Positions 34,749-46,661 of a stretch of DNA of 64,000 nt are shown here, in pieces (position 1 is the first letter of the stretch; each line of letters begins with the position of its first letter). Source of the stretch: Trichostrongylus colubriformis (taxonomy: Eukaryota > Nematoda > Chromadorea > Rhabditida > Trichostrongylidae); assembly GCA_963978905.1 (NCBI GenBank), contig OZ022258.1:42764591-42828590 (forward strand). The letters run 5' to 3'. The notes beneath the pieces are model-generated. The model did not search any database and was not told the DNA's origin. It saw only the letters and a list, made by a program, of their open reading frames with translations. Made by a program: the position numbers and the translations under genes.

Positions 34749-36494
34749 GGTTGAGGAATAAGTTCCCGCGGTTTCCTCGTTCTCTGTTTTTCACATTGTT
34801 TACTTCATCATCCGACAAAGCTTACATATGCTTTTGATGGGACTTTTTCCGCTCCACAAAACGCTACTATTTGTTTTTCGATTCCTCCAATTGCCTTATA
34901 TTTGTGAGGTTTGGAAGTGAAGTAAGCTGTAGGCGAAAATTGGCACACCCGACACTTCATCGTCCTCGGCTGCTATCGAGATCGAAAAATGTATGTGCAT
35001 ATGTTTTCGATAGAGCTTTTTCAGCTCTACAAACAGTTGCATTTGTTTCTGATCGTTTGGTGATTTGTTATGTTTAACGTTTAGAAATGGAGTAATTTGT
35101 AGGGAAAAATCTGCACTTTTGGTGAATCGCGGTCCAAAAAAGCTGACCTCTTTCACGTCGGATGAAATCAAATGAGGAAAAGAGACATCCCGGAGCCATC
35201 TCCTGTTATATTAGGTTGATCGAAAAGTTTTGATAGGGTTGAAATTTTTTCTGTTTTATTTTACAACTCAGCGAGTAATGCAGGCTAATCAACAATATAA
35301 TAACCATCGTTAGTTATAACATTGTCCCACCCAGCGGGCAGGTCAGCGATTCTTTTCTACCAGAATTAGGAGGATTAGGGTCAAAGAAGTCACCGACCAC
35401 TTGTCCAAGGTGGTCACAATTGACGAATTTTTTTGCTGGGAGAGCCTTAGGGGCCGGAACAAGCGGTAATCTGAAGGGGCAGTGTCAGGGGAATAGGACG
35501 GATGTGAAATCTTGTCCCAACCGAGCTCTTCCAATTTTGCACGGGTCCCTCACATAGGTAAAAAAACCTGTGCAAAATTGGAAGAGCTAGGTTGGGACAC
35601 GGTTCCACATGCACCCTATTCACCTGATACTGCCTCCTCAGATTACCACTTGTCCCGGCCCCTTGAGGCTTTCCTAGCAAAAAAAAATTCGTCACCTTGA
35701 ACATGTGGTCGGTGACTTCTTTGACTCCTAATCCTCCTAATTCTGGGAGAAAAAAATCGCTGACCTGCTCTTTAGGTGGGACAATGTTATAACTAACGAT
35801 GGTTATTATATTGTTGATTAGCCTGCATTACTTGCTGAGTAATAGAAAAAATCTCGACCCTATCAAAACTTTCCGATCAACCTAATAATTGAGGGGTTTC
35901 TTGTACGATAAAAGCGTTCGGTAAAATCTCGATTTTTTTGCGAAAAAAGTGCGGGTTGGCCCTCACTGAGTACCCCATTTGTAAGCCTCAGGAATTTCAA
36001 TCTGTGGAAGTATCTCAAAAGGTTAGTGGAAACATCTTGTGGAGAAAAAAAAGGACTGTCGAATGCATGTATGAATTCCCTCCAATCTCGATGGTAGGTG
36101 AGGAAGAGAAAATACCAAAAGTTCACACTTTTGCGAGTATTGTATTTGTGAGTCTTAAAAACAGCAATAAGTTGAGCAAAATAAAAAGCAGTGCCACTCT
36201 GTAGCTGAAAAAGCAGTTCTACTCTGTAACGCTATCGAAAACATATGCACATCTCGATTTTTTGATCTCGATGGCATACGAGGAAGAGGAAGTGTCGGGA
36301 GTGCCAGTTTTAGCCTTCAGCTCACTCCATTTCCAAAACTTATAAATATTGGACGATCGGAGGAATCGAAAGTTGAAGGAACAGTGTGCATTTCCAAACC
36401 TCATGAATATCAGACAATCCGAGGAATCGAAATATGAAGGGAACAGTGTGAAATATAGAGAACAAAAAAAAACCGTGGGAACTTATTCATTAAC
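34749..36494. repeat. Fold-back repeat with arms of roughly 280 bp
   Basis: Sequence from 34749 to about 35030 is found inverted from 36494 back to about 36195. Shared blocks are aataagttccc at the tips, ttcgattcctcc, gaggtttggaa, and gtgcatatgttttcgatag at the inner side. The right arm contains a 62-bp tandem repeat (36327-36450) ending gaacagtgtg. The middle of the element holds an inserted palindromic mariner. No target duplication was recognised. Confidence 0.75.
35211..35885. mobile_element. Palindromic mariner: two 3' halves joined head to head
   Basis: Ends ttaggttgatcg and its complement are flanked by TA (35209-35210 and 35886-35887). The arms 35211-35542 and 35570-35885 are inverted copies around a 27-bp spacer. 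Each arm encodes, reading outward, the C-terminal part of a mariner transposase: EELGWD.....YSPDTA.SDY, which holds the last Asp of the DDD triad. The promoter and the first two thirds of the gene are missing. Since both ends are alike, the unit could move as one non-autonomous element if transposase were supplied. Confidence 0.88.
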
Positions 36495-38780
36495 CCAATA
36501 CTATGCATTTGAAACATAACTTTTGTCCAATGTCCAAGAGCTGGGAACGACGGGGTATCTTTTTGATTGTCTAATGCAGCTCTTGACCTCTCAAGTGTTG
36601 CTACCCTCTAGTTTTGGTAGGATCAGATCAGAACGCATCCGTGGTCTCTGCGCAGCTAAGATTGCTCGACGGTTTTCAGGTCGTCATCTGGTTTGATCTC
36701 TTGGCCCTTGTAAGGTAGGGCAAGGTGAGAGCTCGTATTGTAACCGATGTCGTATACAACACTTTGCACCCACGCGTTCTACAGGGATAGGCGAACAAGG
36801 GTGCCCAATTTATTAGATCATTGAGAAAGTTGCAGGTTCTTGCAGTTTTACCTTCAGGAGTTCGTAACTTGGCTCAGACTGCATCTTTTCCCAAAACAGA
36901 ATCTCCAAGAATGAGCGTCGTTCGACTTGCCTCACTTTCCCTAGCATGACGCTTACTTGATTCTCCTATTTTTCTAAAAGTCTGATGATTTGATGATTGA
37001 CATCCCGTGAAGTCATGAAAAGTCGACTCCAAGTCATCATGCTTTCTGAAACTCTGCTATTGAAGAAGCTGACCAGATGTTTGGGAAAGAGGGATTTATG
37101 TAGTTAGTGTTAGATCTGATGCATGACGGACGAGTAAAAGCTTCAGCCTGCAACTCCTTCAACCTAGTAGACGATCTGTGAATAATTGGGTAGCGCATGG
37201 CTGCTCAAGCTCATCGCTTTCTGCTATACTAGTTGAGGCACTTCACGTAGTGAAAATCCAAGCCTCATTCATATCACTGCCCTTCTAGAACTAGGGACAA
37301 ACTTTCCCGCCCCAAACTGGAACTCGTGAATTGAAGTCATTCAAGGGTGCCTTTCCTAATGTACTTTCCAACTTCCCTGACAATTTAAAAGCCTTTTAGA
37401 ATTTTCAGGAAAGCTAAGCAAAACCTAATTCAGATAGACTATTTTTTTGTCCATCTGAGGTGCGTAATGTGTAAGTTGATCTAGGTTGGCGCGCTTCCAA
37501 ATTTGGATTCACCTTGTGAACTCGTAAAATCAGCCAGAAATTACAACTTAATACGTGATGCACTTATGAGGAAAGCCACCTATGTGCTCATCATAGTCCA
37601 AACTAATGAGTGCGGGAATTATCAGGAAATACTAGTTCTGTTCAAAAAATGAGTGCTAACTCTCGAGAAAACGCTATGGAAGTTTCAAGCAGAAGAACAG
37701 TGTTATCAGAAAGGAAAAACATACAGGAAGGAAATGGATTGGAACAATTTCCCCCTTTGATGGTGGTGCAGCGAATTCAAAGATTATTTACAAGATGACC
37801 TTTTATAGTCGAATCAAGCAAAAACTGAAACACTGCAATATTAATTGGGCAATGTGGTTGGCCAAGTCGACCGGTTACCAATTCTTTGCCGCTATTGTTT
37901 CGCGAACGCACTTGCGTGCGAAACGTCAAGTAACTAAAAAGTATCTTAAACAGCTATCCAAGGCAGCATAATAAAAAAGTTTGAGAGATGTAAAATTGGA
38001 CCTTGACGCCTGAAGTCTGGCTTTTCATATATTGCGATATGTAGTGCAACTTTTTCTAAATCATTCTTTTGGAAAACAGGGAATGTGACATCTTAGCGTA
38101 AGACCTCCCTAACTTTTCTCGAGTGTACATTTTCTTGGATCTTTAGCTTAATTTTTCGACGAACATATCTTCGTCTTACAAACAGCCAGCCCACTGTAGT
38201 TTTTTTTTCGAGTCGGTCCAGAGCTGATATAGTTTCCATGAAGCGGAAGAAATCCGCTTTTCACGAAGGCATATGAATTGCATTTTGGAGAGCGGGTTTT
38301 GAGAATGTCATATAAGTATCAGGCGATGCAGCCAACTCATGAAGTCAAACTGGTTGCGTTCTGGTTGGCGTTCTTTCGGTATGGAGATGGTGATGTGGCG
38401 AAGTTCCTAGTGGATGAACCCGTACCGTCCGCCAGGAAAAAGTATGGTGGGATGAAAGAATAACAAGGAGTACTGTAAAAAAAACCGTGTGCTGTTTTTC
38501 ATCACCCCAATTACACCTAACGGCAAACAAAGAGGTTGCCATGGCTTCGTTCCGAAAGTGCGCAAAAGATTTTCGAATAGAAAGAGGAAGTGCAATTTTT
38601 TGGTACAGGTAGTACAGGTCCAGAAAAAGGGAAACGGGCTTCTCTGTGGAAGAACAGTTTCATTTTTATGTGCAAGGAGAGGTGTTTACAGACTCTTTTC
38701 TCTTAATGAAAGTCAACTGTTTGATCACCACTGAAATTCACATTCCTCTGGCGATGAAATAATAACTTGTTCGAAATATA
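36495..38780. other. No recognised feature
   Basis: About 2.3 kb without transposon ends, repeats or convincing exons. Short reading frames near 37610 and 38278-38734 show no motifs. Confidence 0.4.
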
Positions 38781-38783
38781 ATA

Positions 38784-40021
38784 TTGGGTCATTCCATAAG
38801 TAGTGTCGTTTTTTCAAACGAAAATTTTTCCTGCAAACTTACGAGTTTTTGCAGTATTTCATACATCGTTCGAAAGAGATTTTTCCGCTCTACAAAATGG
38901 TCCACTTAGTTTTTTGACATTCTGGCACATGACTGATTTGCAGGCCTGCGAAGGGGGGAGTGCAAGTATTCCGACTGGTGAGGTCAGGTCAGGTTGCGCG
39001 GCGGATTGCAATAAGGTAAAGACAGGTAAAAACACGCTGCCAAAGCTCCTCACCTAAAAAGGCGTAGGCAAATCTAGAAGAGCCCAGACGGCAGGACACG
39101 CCACCATTCGGACATCGCGAAGCGTCGCCGCGCACAGTGACCCAATTGTGCCGACCTCTAGAAATCGGAACACTTGCAACACACCCCATGCGAAGTGATT
39201 TGTCGAGTTATTAAAAATTGACCAAACCGGCAATTAATTAAAACACTATATTTCACTTTAAGAAAATCAACCAAGCATGTGTCCCGTACTTAGTCCCGAC
39301 CTCTTTAATAAATTCCAGTAATTGGTTGATCTGGATTTCTAAAGTCCTTTTTCCGAAAGCATTCACGTCTATTCAAAAGAGAATTTCTCCTTTCAAATTC
39401 ATTGTTCAGCATTGCTTTATGGACCATTCGAGAGGATTTTTGGGCTCTATCGAAAAGGATGTTTCGATTTTCAAAACCATGTCATAGGGGCCGAGGTGAC
39501 ATTATTTCACAATTTGTTTTTTCAGCTTTTAGCTATCCAAGAAAACCGGTCAATAATGTTCCCTCGTCCCTACTCATTACCTTTCCTTGGCGTTTCACCA
39601 CTCTTTCAACTGATTGGTTGAGAAAATTTTCTTGCTTTGATTTGGAGAAATTGCCAAAAATCACCGAGTTGTGGTGGGAAAATCAAAGTTGGAAAAAAAA
39701 GCGAGGCGACTTCTCAAGCAACCAACTGGTGGAGCTCATAGAAGAGGTCGGGGCTAAGTACGAGACACATGGTTGATTGTTTATCCCAAATGAAAGGTAG
39801 TGTTTCAATTAATTTCCGGTTTGGTCAATTTTTGTCGACTAGGTCAACCGCTTCGCCAGCCTGAAGATCGGCTCCATTATAACGGACGAAAAAACTAAAC
39901 ATGACATTTTGTAGTGCAGGAAAATCTCTTTCGAACGGCTTGTAAAATGTCACACGAACGTGTAGCTTTATAGCAGAAAATTCTGTTTGAAAAAAGCGAC
40001 ATTACTTATGGAGTGGCCCAA
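38784..40021. mobile_element. Mariner-like element, non-coding, with a nested repeat
   Basis: The left end ttgggtcattccataagtag and the right end, its imperfect complement (tacttatggagtggcccaa), form inverted repeats extending through ttttttcaaac. TA flanks both ends (38782-38783 and 40022-40023). The length of 1,238 bp would fit an autonomous mariner, but I find no transposase motifs. Instead it holds a segment (39030-39105) similar to the 191-bp MITE and an inverted-repeat insert at 39213-39833. Confidence 0.75.
39213..39833. repeat. Nested inverted-repeat element
   Basis: The left arm starts aaaaattgaccaaaccgg. The right arm ends with its complement, and the similarity continues for about 115 bp through caatcaacca, gtctcgtacttag and cccgacctctt. 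About 390 bp lie between the arms. A plus-strand frame (39402-39776) inside it has no recognised domain. Confidence 0.7.
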
Positions 40022-40225
40022 TACATAACATATAATGATAAAAGGTGCGGTATAGAAGGTAAGACAAATTGATTTTGTTCTGTTACCAACCATTCCAATC
40101 GACAAGAAATTATAAGGATCACTGAAAAATCCTTTGTACTTGACAAATTATTTCAGGAGGGGAAAATAGCTTCGTCGTCGTCTGCGATGAAATCACACGC
40201 CATACTTTTCGTAGAGCATATTTCC

Positions 40226-41238
40226 TCAATCGAGCTCTTTTTTTATCTGAGCCTTTTGCTCCACGGACAACCAAATTGAGCAGTGCCACATATAAGCTCT
40301 AATCATATAAATTAGCAGGCCACTCTTCTGATGTTGGCCAAGTTGTGGGGCACCTCTTCTGCACGAAACTCGATCTGTGAGCTGATGTGCCGTCTCGCTA
40401 TAGAACCCATCCATTCAGTAACTCTGACTTTCGTAGAGATTTCTTTTGGATAGTAACCATCATCTGTTCAGGCCTTCTTCACAAAAACTAGTGGAGTGCA
40501 TGCTTTTCTGGACCTGGTCCTGTCCAAACCATTGCCAATTCAGAATGTGAACTTTGAGTGACTGACATGGGTGTGTCCTGTTTATCTGCTTCTTTGGATG
40601 TCTTAGGAAGTACATCAGAATTTTGGTGGTCGAATACCTGCACAACCGTGAAGACCTTTTCATCGGTGAAGAGGTACTCAAATGCGGACCGTTTGCAAGC
40701 TTCTCCAGAAGTCATCTGAATTTCTTAACTCTGCTTTTCTCCTAAGCACTGCCTTTTTCTCTGCCTTTTTACTATTTTGTAAGAGTGCATCCCAATTCTA
40801 CGGTTCTAATGCGCCCTACCCTTCTCATCATTCGTTCTGAAACTTCCAAATCCAGTCTGATCGATCTTACTCATGCTTCTCACTAGATCGCGGTGGAAGC
40901 GTTTCCAGACTTTTTTCAGGAGTAGATTAGTTGTTGCCAAGGCTGGACGATCTCCACGATAAGGTTTATAAAGTGTTCCTCCATCAAAGTCCCATGAACA
41001 GTCTGCCGCGAATACGCCACATTTCTATAGAAGTGTAGTTTCCGGTGTGTAGTGCAAAAAACGCCGGTCGATTTTGATGAAGTGACACCGTTTGCGAATA
41101 AAGAAGTACCCCTCCAAGCTGGGAAGTATATGCAGAACACATGCAGATTTTACATACAGTCAAGAGCTTCCCTCATTATTTTGTTACAGGACTCTCCTAT
41201 GATTAATTTTGTCATATGGTTTTTGCTGCACCCTGTAT
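40226..41238 (-). pseudogene. Tc1-like (IS630 group) transposase remnant with one end
   Basis: The minus strand encodes FEYLFTDEKVFTVVQVFDHQ (first catalytic Asp in the TDEK block), PMSVTQSSHSELAMVW, then after a frameshift STSFCEEGLN, and further down a degraded version of the QQDGAPAH block near 40350. The upstream part (about 40840 to 40716) resembles the linker region MRR...HSYKI. At the 5' side the sequence tacagggtgcagcaaaaa runs inward from 41237, a typical Tc1/mariner terminus; its partner on the left was not found. Several stops and frameshifts make it inactive. Confidence 0.65.
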
Positions 41239-41239
41239 A

Positions 41240-42310
41240 AAATACGTAACAAGAGGATAAGTGTGCTATGGTATGTTGGCCATTAAGACGAGAAATCGCT
41301 TTGGGCTTTCGGTGTGTGACACGGTTGTGCGAACTGTGCGCGCCTTTATTGGATGGGTTCAGAAGCGGTGACGTTGCCTTACGCCTTATTCTAGGCGAAT
41401 TGCTTCAGTACTCAACTAATAAGACGCAACTAGCTCGTACCATCGCCTCGCACGCTAAACGCAGCAACGCGAATTTTCCATACTAATGACACAGCTCTCC
41501 TTTCTGATTGATACCGAAAACAGTGTCAGAAATAAAATGTTCGGAAGTAATCTTTGAAAATTGCACATTCGAAGGCTACTCAGACAACTGCTCGTAAACC
41601 ATGCTCTCTGCACAACAAAATGTCTGGTTGCCTATACATATTGACTGCTTCAAAGCTTGTTAAAGACAGCATTCGGAATATTGTGGTTATTGAAAAATCC
41701 CCAAAAGAAGTCAATCACATGGAAACTATGGGTCTGAGAAGCTTATTTATGGCGAAGCACCCGTGAAGGGCGCCGTCGAGCTGTAGTGACGGCTTAACGG
41801 TTAACAAGTGCACCTTTAGATGACAGATCCCGCCTCTAGGCGACGTTATCCCCGGTTGGCTACGATGGGGGCGGCCAGGGATAGGCGGCAGAATAAGGCA
41901 TTGCGTCGCCTCTTCTCATTTTTAGCTTGAAACTCACTTCAGAAAGCAGATGCTGTCGTATTTCCAAACATTCCCTTGTCTTAACTTGGGAACATGCTAG
42001 TGGGAATTTAGACCGGACTATAGGCCTCTTGACGGAAGGGTCGTTCGTGCGAGAATTAACGGTGGGAAGAGGATCCTTTTCCTCGGCTTTCCGGCCATTT
42101 CCATCCGTTTTTTCTCCAATATCCTGTTACTAGGCATCTCAACTTTCATATTCACTACTTCTTATACCTTTCATCCGAATTTACCCTAATGTTGCTTGCT
42201 TCTTCTCTTCTTTCCATTTATTCACTGAGTCTCCATTGAGCGATTGCACACTTCGAGCCTTGTTACACCATCAAATTGTGGAGCAGCTCGTGTTTATCTT
42301 CTTCTTCTTC
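41240..42310. other. No recognised feature
   Basis: Short reading frames only; no repeat ends or motifs recognised. Confidence 0.4.
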
Positions 42311-42313
42311 TAT

Positions 42314-42619
42314 TTAGAGCCAATCCTGCGCCGTCCCGTAGTTCACTCCCCTTCTTGGACTTCGCCACTTCCTTCTATCCAACGCCTCGTCTGCTGTGGC
42401 CTTGACTTGAGTGAGACCCTTCCTGTTATCTTTCCAAGCTGAAGCTTTAGTGGGGCTCTCCGTGGTCATCTTTGGGTACTTCGACCTCTGGAGCCTTCCT
42501 GATTGGACGAACACCAACTTCTCACCACATGCCCTTACCATCGTAAATCTCGTCTGCCGTTCAGCTGGAAACGGCGGGACGATGCCTTCCTTGCTCCAGG
42601 CTTTGTTCAAGTCCTCCAT
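42314..42619 (-). pseudogene. Interrupted unknown reading frame, 3' part
   Basis: A minus-strand frame MEDLNKAWSKEGIVPPFPAE ... ending DEALDRRKWRSPRRG and GTAQDWL. It directly abuts the BEL/Pao element at 42620. When the element and one TSD copy are ignored, the frame joins in phase with the sequence at 47141-47449, which itself joins in phase with 58267-58450. The block ADEALDRRKWRS recalls the C-terminus of RTE-type polyproteins, but the rest is unrecognised. I take it as the end of an older, decayed gene or retroelement hit twice by BEL/Pao elements. Confidence 0.45.
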
Positions 42620-43080
42620 TGATTTGACTCGAAGTAGAGTACGATAGAATGTTTGCCACGCGGGGTTAAAGCTTGGGTAGTTGAACGTTTATTCTTTTAA
42701 ATACTAACAAATACATTTTATATACTAAGAAAACGATTTCTACCTATTTCTAGATTTGAGGTCGTGCCGTGCGCGCGTTACTTTCTTTTCTTCGTGCTCC
42801 TACAAGCTTAGTGCGTTACAAGAGTAGCGATAACAAGCGAACAATGAGAAAATTGTAAAACTGAAGAGCTCACCGAACCACGCGGCTTATACAGCTTTCA
42901 CACTGAGTAATGCTCATGTTTCGTGCGTTACGATCAGATAAGGCCGCAAACATTCGTGCTACAGCTCTAAGTACAATTCTACAGTAAGGCATACCGTGAT
43001 TCAATACAAAAAGAATAGCACATGATTAAAAAACATACAGTGACAAAGTAGAAGTAAAAATAGTGAAGGCGTTCACTATA
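42620..43080 (-). repeat. 3' LTR of BEL/Pao element 2
   Basis: A 461-bp copy of the LTR, which on the minus strand begins tatagtgaacgcc and ends ..gactcga..tca (its plus-strand edge is tgatttgactcg). It lacks 9 bp (ttcaagcca region) found in the other copy. It contains AATAAA-like and TATA-like AT-rich stretches. Confidence 0.88.
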
Positions 43081-43126
43081 CTCCCGGCCGGCCATGGTGA
43101 TGTTGTGCTGAATTCCGGCGTGGGTA

Positions 43127-44579
43127 TCACTTGCCATGCTCGATTTCCATCCTCGATCCGAAGCTGGAGCGCCCCTCTCTGCTCGATGACGGGCCTGCCT
43201 CGCAGTCACCCAACTCGCTCAGTTCCCTATAGAGTCGTGACACGCGTTCTTGTAGTTCCTCTTTTCGTGATTGGCGTCGCTCCTGTTCTTCAGGCCGTGT
43301 GCAGATGCTCGTATGATGGCTCATGTCTCTTGTCTGGGGGTCATTGCTAAACCGGCAGTAGAAGCCTTGTGTCATGCGTCTGCATTCTACTGTCCTGTGG
43401 CCGGCTTCTACGCAAATCCTGCGTCGCCATTCATCCTCCAAAAGCTGCATGCGTTCGCTCACAGTCTTCAGCTTCGGGCACGCATCAGAGTAGTGGTCTT
43501 CGTGCTTCTTGCAGTACACGCATACCATGTGGCTTTCCGTTTCCTTCATAGATCTCGATCGGAAGACTCGAGCGCGGGTCCAATTGTGGCGAAGATGTTC
43601 ATCTATATCAATCATCTCTCGTTCACACTGCACCAGCAGTCTGTTTATCCGCATCTTTTCTGCCTGTACAGCTCTGCTCTCATCGGTTTCTTGTCGAGGT
43701 TGTGCAGTTTTTGCGATTCGTGCTGGTTCCTCATTCCTAGTTTCCATTGCACTATGGAGATTATCGACCTGCCTCTCCATCATTTCGAAGATGTCCTCAC
43801 TCACTTTGTTCACCGCCGCAAGAATTTACTTCTGGCTCTGTGCCTCCGCTTGTGACATCCTTGTTGTCGTATGTAAGAGCCTATCTTCTAGACACTCGAT
43901 CCTACGTTTGAACTCCTCCCTGTTTTGGCGTATCTCTTCTTGGAGGCCCTCGATTGCCGATATCATGTGGATCAAGGTCTCATCCTCCGCTGCTGTGACA
44001 AGTAGGAATTCTCTTCGTGCTAAAGAGACTTTTCTTCTTCATCTTCCAGGAGGACTTGAAAGCGCTTTTTTGGATCTTGATCAATTCGTTTACTGGTCCA
44101 CGGAAGAATGATCGACGCATTTCACTCGGTTGCGGATAACGCTCATCTCCTGGTTCGCTTGGCTTGAGATGGACCTCATTGCTGAGATGTTGAAGAAACT
44201 CCAATCTATCCATCTCTCTGCCTTCGTCCGCAGCCACCAAGATCTCGTACCCCTCGTGCGCTATATTGAACAACTGCTGGGCTTTCAAAAGCCCCTTCAT
44301 CTGATCCTGGTGTGTCCTACAAACCTGCTGAATCTTGATGCGAAAGTGGAGAACTCCTCCCCGCCTATTCATAAGATCGGCTCGGTCCTGTATAAGGTTT
44401 ACATACTCATATCGTGCTTGTTTGATTGTCTCAATCCATTCGTGCGACTTCGATCCAAACTCTGTGATCTTTTGCTGGATGAGTGGTTCTGTAGGTCGAC
44501 ATGGAGCAGATTGTACGAACGCGATCATTGCATCCAGCTCTCGCCGCAGGCGTTCTTCCAAGTCATCGGATATCGGCAT
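43127..44579 (-). pseudogene. Extra zinc-knuckle gene of element 2 (ORFx), broken
   Basis: The minus-strand frame starts MPISDDLEERLRRELDAMI, is helix-rich and opens for about 200 codons (to 43980). It is then frameshifted, shows coiled-coil segments (EEFKRRIECLEDRLL), has a stop near 43825, and continues to 43127. The C-terminal part has zinc-knuckle motifs: CVYCKKHEDHYSDAC (CX2CX5HX4C), a degraded second one (C..AGHRTVEC) and a third ending HHTSIC. The order of features is the same as in the gene at 56250-57674 of the intact element. Role unknown; nucleic-acid binding is inferred from the knuckles. Plus-strand frames over the same region are antisense shadows. Confidence 0.65.
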
Positions 44580-44605
44580 CCTACAAATAAAATTTGATTT
44601 TGAAT

Positions 44606-44815
44606 TCACTCTCGCTTTTGATAAATTCGTGCAGTGTGCAAGTGCAGTGACACGGTTACTTCAAGCTGTTTTTCTTTGAATTTCTTCTTGTGCCCTTCCC
44701 TGTAGGCTATGAAGCCATGTTTAGGAATGAGTAGAATAGCTGTAATGGCATGCCAACGTGCTTGGGCCGTGGCCCACATGAGTCGCAGCAAGCATTTGAG
44801 TAGTATGAAGAGCAT
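44606..44815 (-). pseudogene. Env C-terminal remnant of element 2 (probable)
   Basis: A 69-codon frame starts MLFILLKCLLRLMWATAQ, a hydrophobic stretch, then WHAITAILLIPKHGFIAY and a basic tail REGHKKKFKEKQ. The position right before ORFx and the pattern of membrane helix plus basic tail match the end of env in the intact element. The sequence itself is not closely similar. It seems to be what remains after a deletion from protease to the env membrane anchor. Confidence 0.45.
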
Positions 44816-44819
44816 TTCG

Positions 44820-46336
44820 CTAGTACAGCCTACATAAGTGAAAAATAGTGCAACAGCTACAAGTGCTGTGTACTCGTGCGGATGCTGCTAGTAGCACAAC
44901 ACTGTTACCGTTATCGTGCGACTTGACCTCAATGTTTGAGTCGTTCATCTGCAGTACCGTTGTGTCTAGGTCCGTTTGCACGCAGTTTGATACTGCTAGT
45001 TGTTCACTAGAAGTCACGACATTCTGCCGGGGCCTTAACTCTGCATTCCGCGAGCTCTTTCCGTCAAAGTGTTCCTCGCGGTCGCGAGCTGTGGTCTTCT
45101 TCTTTGCCGTGGGGGACGTAACGGTGATTGGAGTCTCCTTGGCTTTAGGGCGACTACCATATTCCCCACTTAAAATTTTCATGCATGTAGCGGTATGATG
45201 TCTCTGCTGGCAGTTGCGACAGTTTCCGGCGTTACATACGTCTTGCCGATGCGCAAGAGATCCACAGTTGAGACACCTCTTCGAGCGTATTAGAAAGTTT
45301 CTTCTCGATTGTGTTGTCGCTAGTGTGGGGCATGTCGTCCACTTGTGCCCTTTCTGTAAGCAGTACTCGCATGGTGGGGTTCCTTTCCATATTTTCTTCG
45401 TGTATCGTGGGTGTTCTTTGTCTACATGTTCCGCCGTCAACATGTCTTGCAGAGTTTGTTCCTCCTTAATGGTCTCCTCAATCGCGGTGAGCCAGTTGGT
45501 CAGCGTCCATTGACCGTCTCCCTTTTCACTAATATTCTTGTCTATCGCCGTTTTTTGGATACTTGAATGGAACTTCTGTAGGATCGTTTGAATCGTGAGT
45601 TGATTATCCATATACTCACCGGGCTCTTTTTATTGAGTCACAATTGCAGTGAGTTTTTGCAGAAGGAGCCGCTGCTTAGTAGCGCATGGTTCCATGCAGA
45701 CTTAAGATCTCTGTTGAGTTCTCTGATTATCCCATATTGATCCCCATACTGCAACTGTAGGTGTTCTATGGCCTTGACATAGTTCGCTGAAGTAATGTGG
45801 AAATGAGAAATCGAGCTCTTAGCTTCTCCACTCAATGCCGATATGAGATAACTGAACTTCTGTAGTTCGGTCAAATCTTGGTCGTGCACATTAGCTTTGA
45901 ATAAGGCCCAAAAGTTTTCCCAGTCTCTGTGTTTACCATTGAAGTTCGGAATGGGAATCAAAGGCAGCTTACTCAAGGAAAGCGATGAGAATGGTTGACT
46001 CGAATTATGAACGCTCATTCCTGTAGGAATCTGTTGTGATTCGGACTCTCTCGAAAGATCCATAAGCGTTTGCTTTAACGCTGACATACGTTCACTCAGC
46101 TACCAGATAGTATAATGGGTACAACTTATGTACTCAGAAAATTTCTTGTCGTCATCTTCAGAGTGTTTCTTTAAGTCATCATACGCTCTTGTGAACTTTC
46201 CTAAGGTTCTTTCCAAAAGTGTTTGGTGATCTTCACAATACATGAGACACTTACGAATTTCTCGCATACGATCCTTTCGTGACATTCGGTGATTGTGTCC
46301 TCCTCTCTGAGAAGTCCCTGGGTCGCGCGCAGTCAT
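44820..46336 (-). pseudogene. BEL/Pao gag of element 2, interrupted by stops
   Basis: Three minus-strand pieces. The first (46336-46100) is an N-terminal helical part. The second (46087-45638) contains LPLIPIPNFNGKHRDWENFW, the conserved start of the BEL Gag domain (DUF1759). The third (45611-44820) ends in three zinc knuckles: CEYCLQKGHKWTTC, CLNCGSLAHRQDVC, CRNCQQRHHTATC. The frame goes on to NGNSVVLLAASARVH, the usual lead-in to protease, and then hits the deletion junction near 44860. Gag would form the particle and bind RNA. Stops near 46095 and 45625 make it inactive unless read through. Confidence 0.82.
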
Positions 46337-46647
46337 TCAGCCGCTGCCGCCTTTTTGTTGCCCATCCCTTTTCTGCCGTTGCCGTTCCGGCCATGACTCC
46401 TATAGAAAGTTTCTAAGATGTCACGTAACTCAATGGGCTAACTTCCTCCAGGTGCGAAATAGTGTGGTACAGTGCGAGCAGCTCGTGCAATGACTAAAGT
46501 GATAGTGCACACTAGATGGAGGGGCAGGGAGACGAGAGGGTGTCGTGCAGACAAAGCGGGCGTAGTGAATGAATCCGCTTCGTCGAAGCAAGCAAAACAG
46601 TTATCGGTATTCGGTACCTTCACTGTCGTTGTCCAGGTCGACTCTTG

Positions 46648-46660
46648 GGCCGATGCACCA
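46648..46660 (-). other. Primer-binding site of element 2 (tRNA-Gly)
   Basis: One base inside the 5' LTR the minus strand reads tggtgcatcggcc, complementary to the 3' end of nematode tRNA-Gly(GCC) with CCA (tRNA end from general knowledge). The intact element has the same site. Confidence 0.7.
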
Positions 46661-46661
46661 T

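Noticed and set aside
43271..44111. Long plus-strand frames (about 200 codons) over the zinc-knuckle gene of element 2
   Set aside because: They lie antisense to ORFx and lack motifs; the minus strand shows knuckles and coiled coils.
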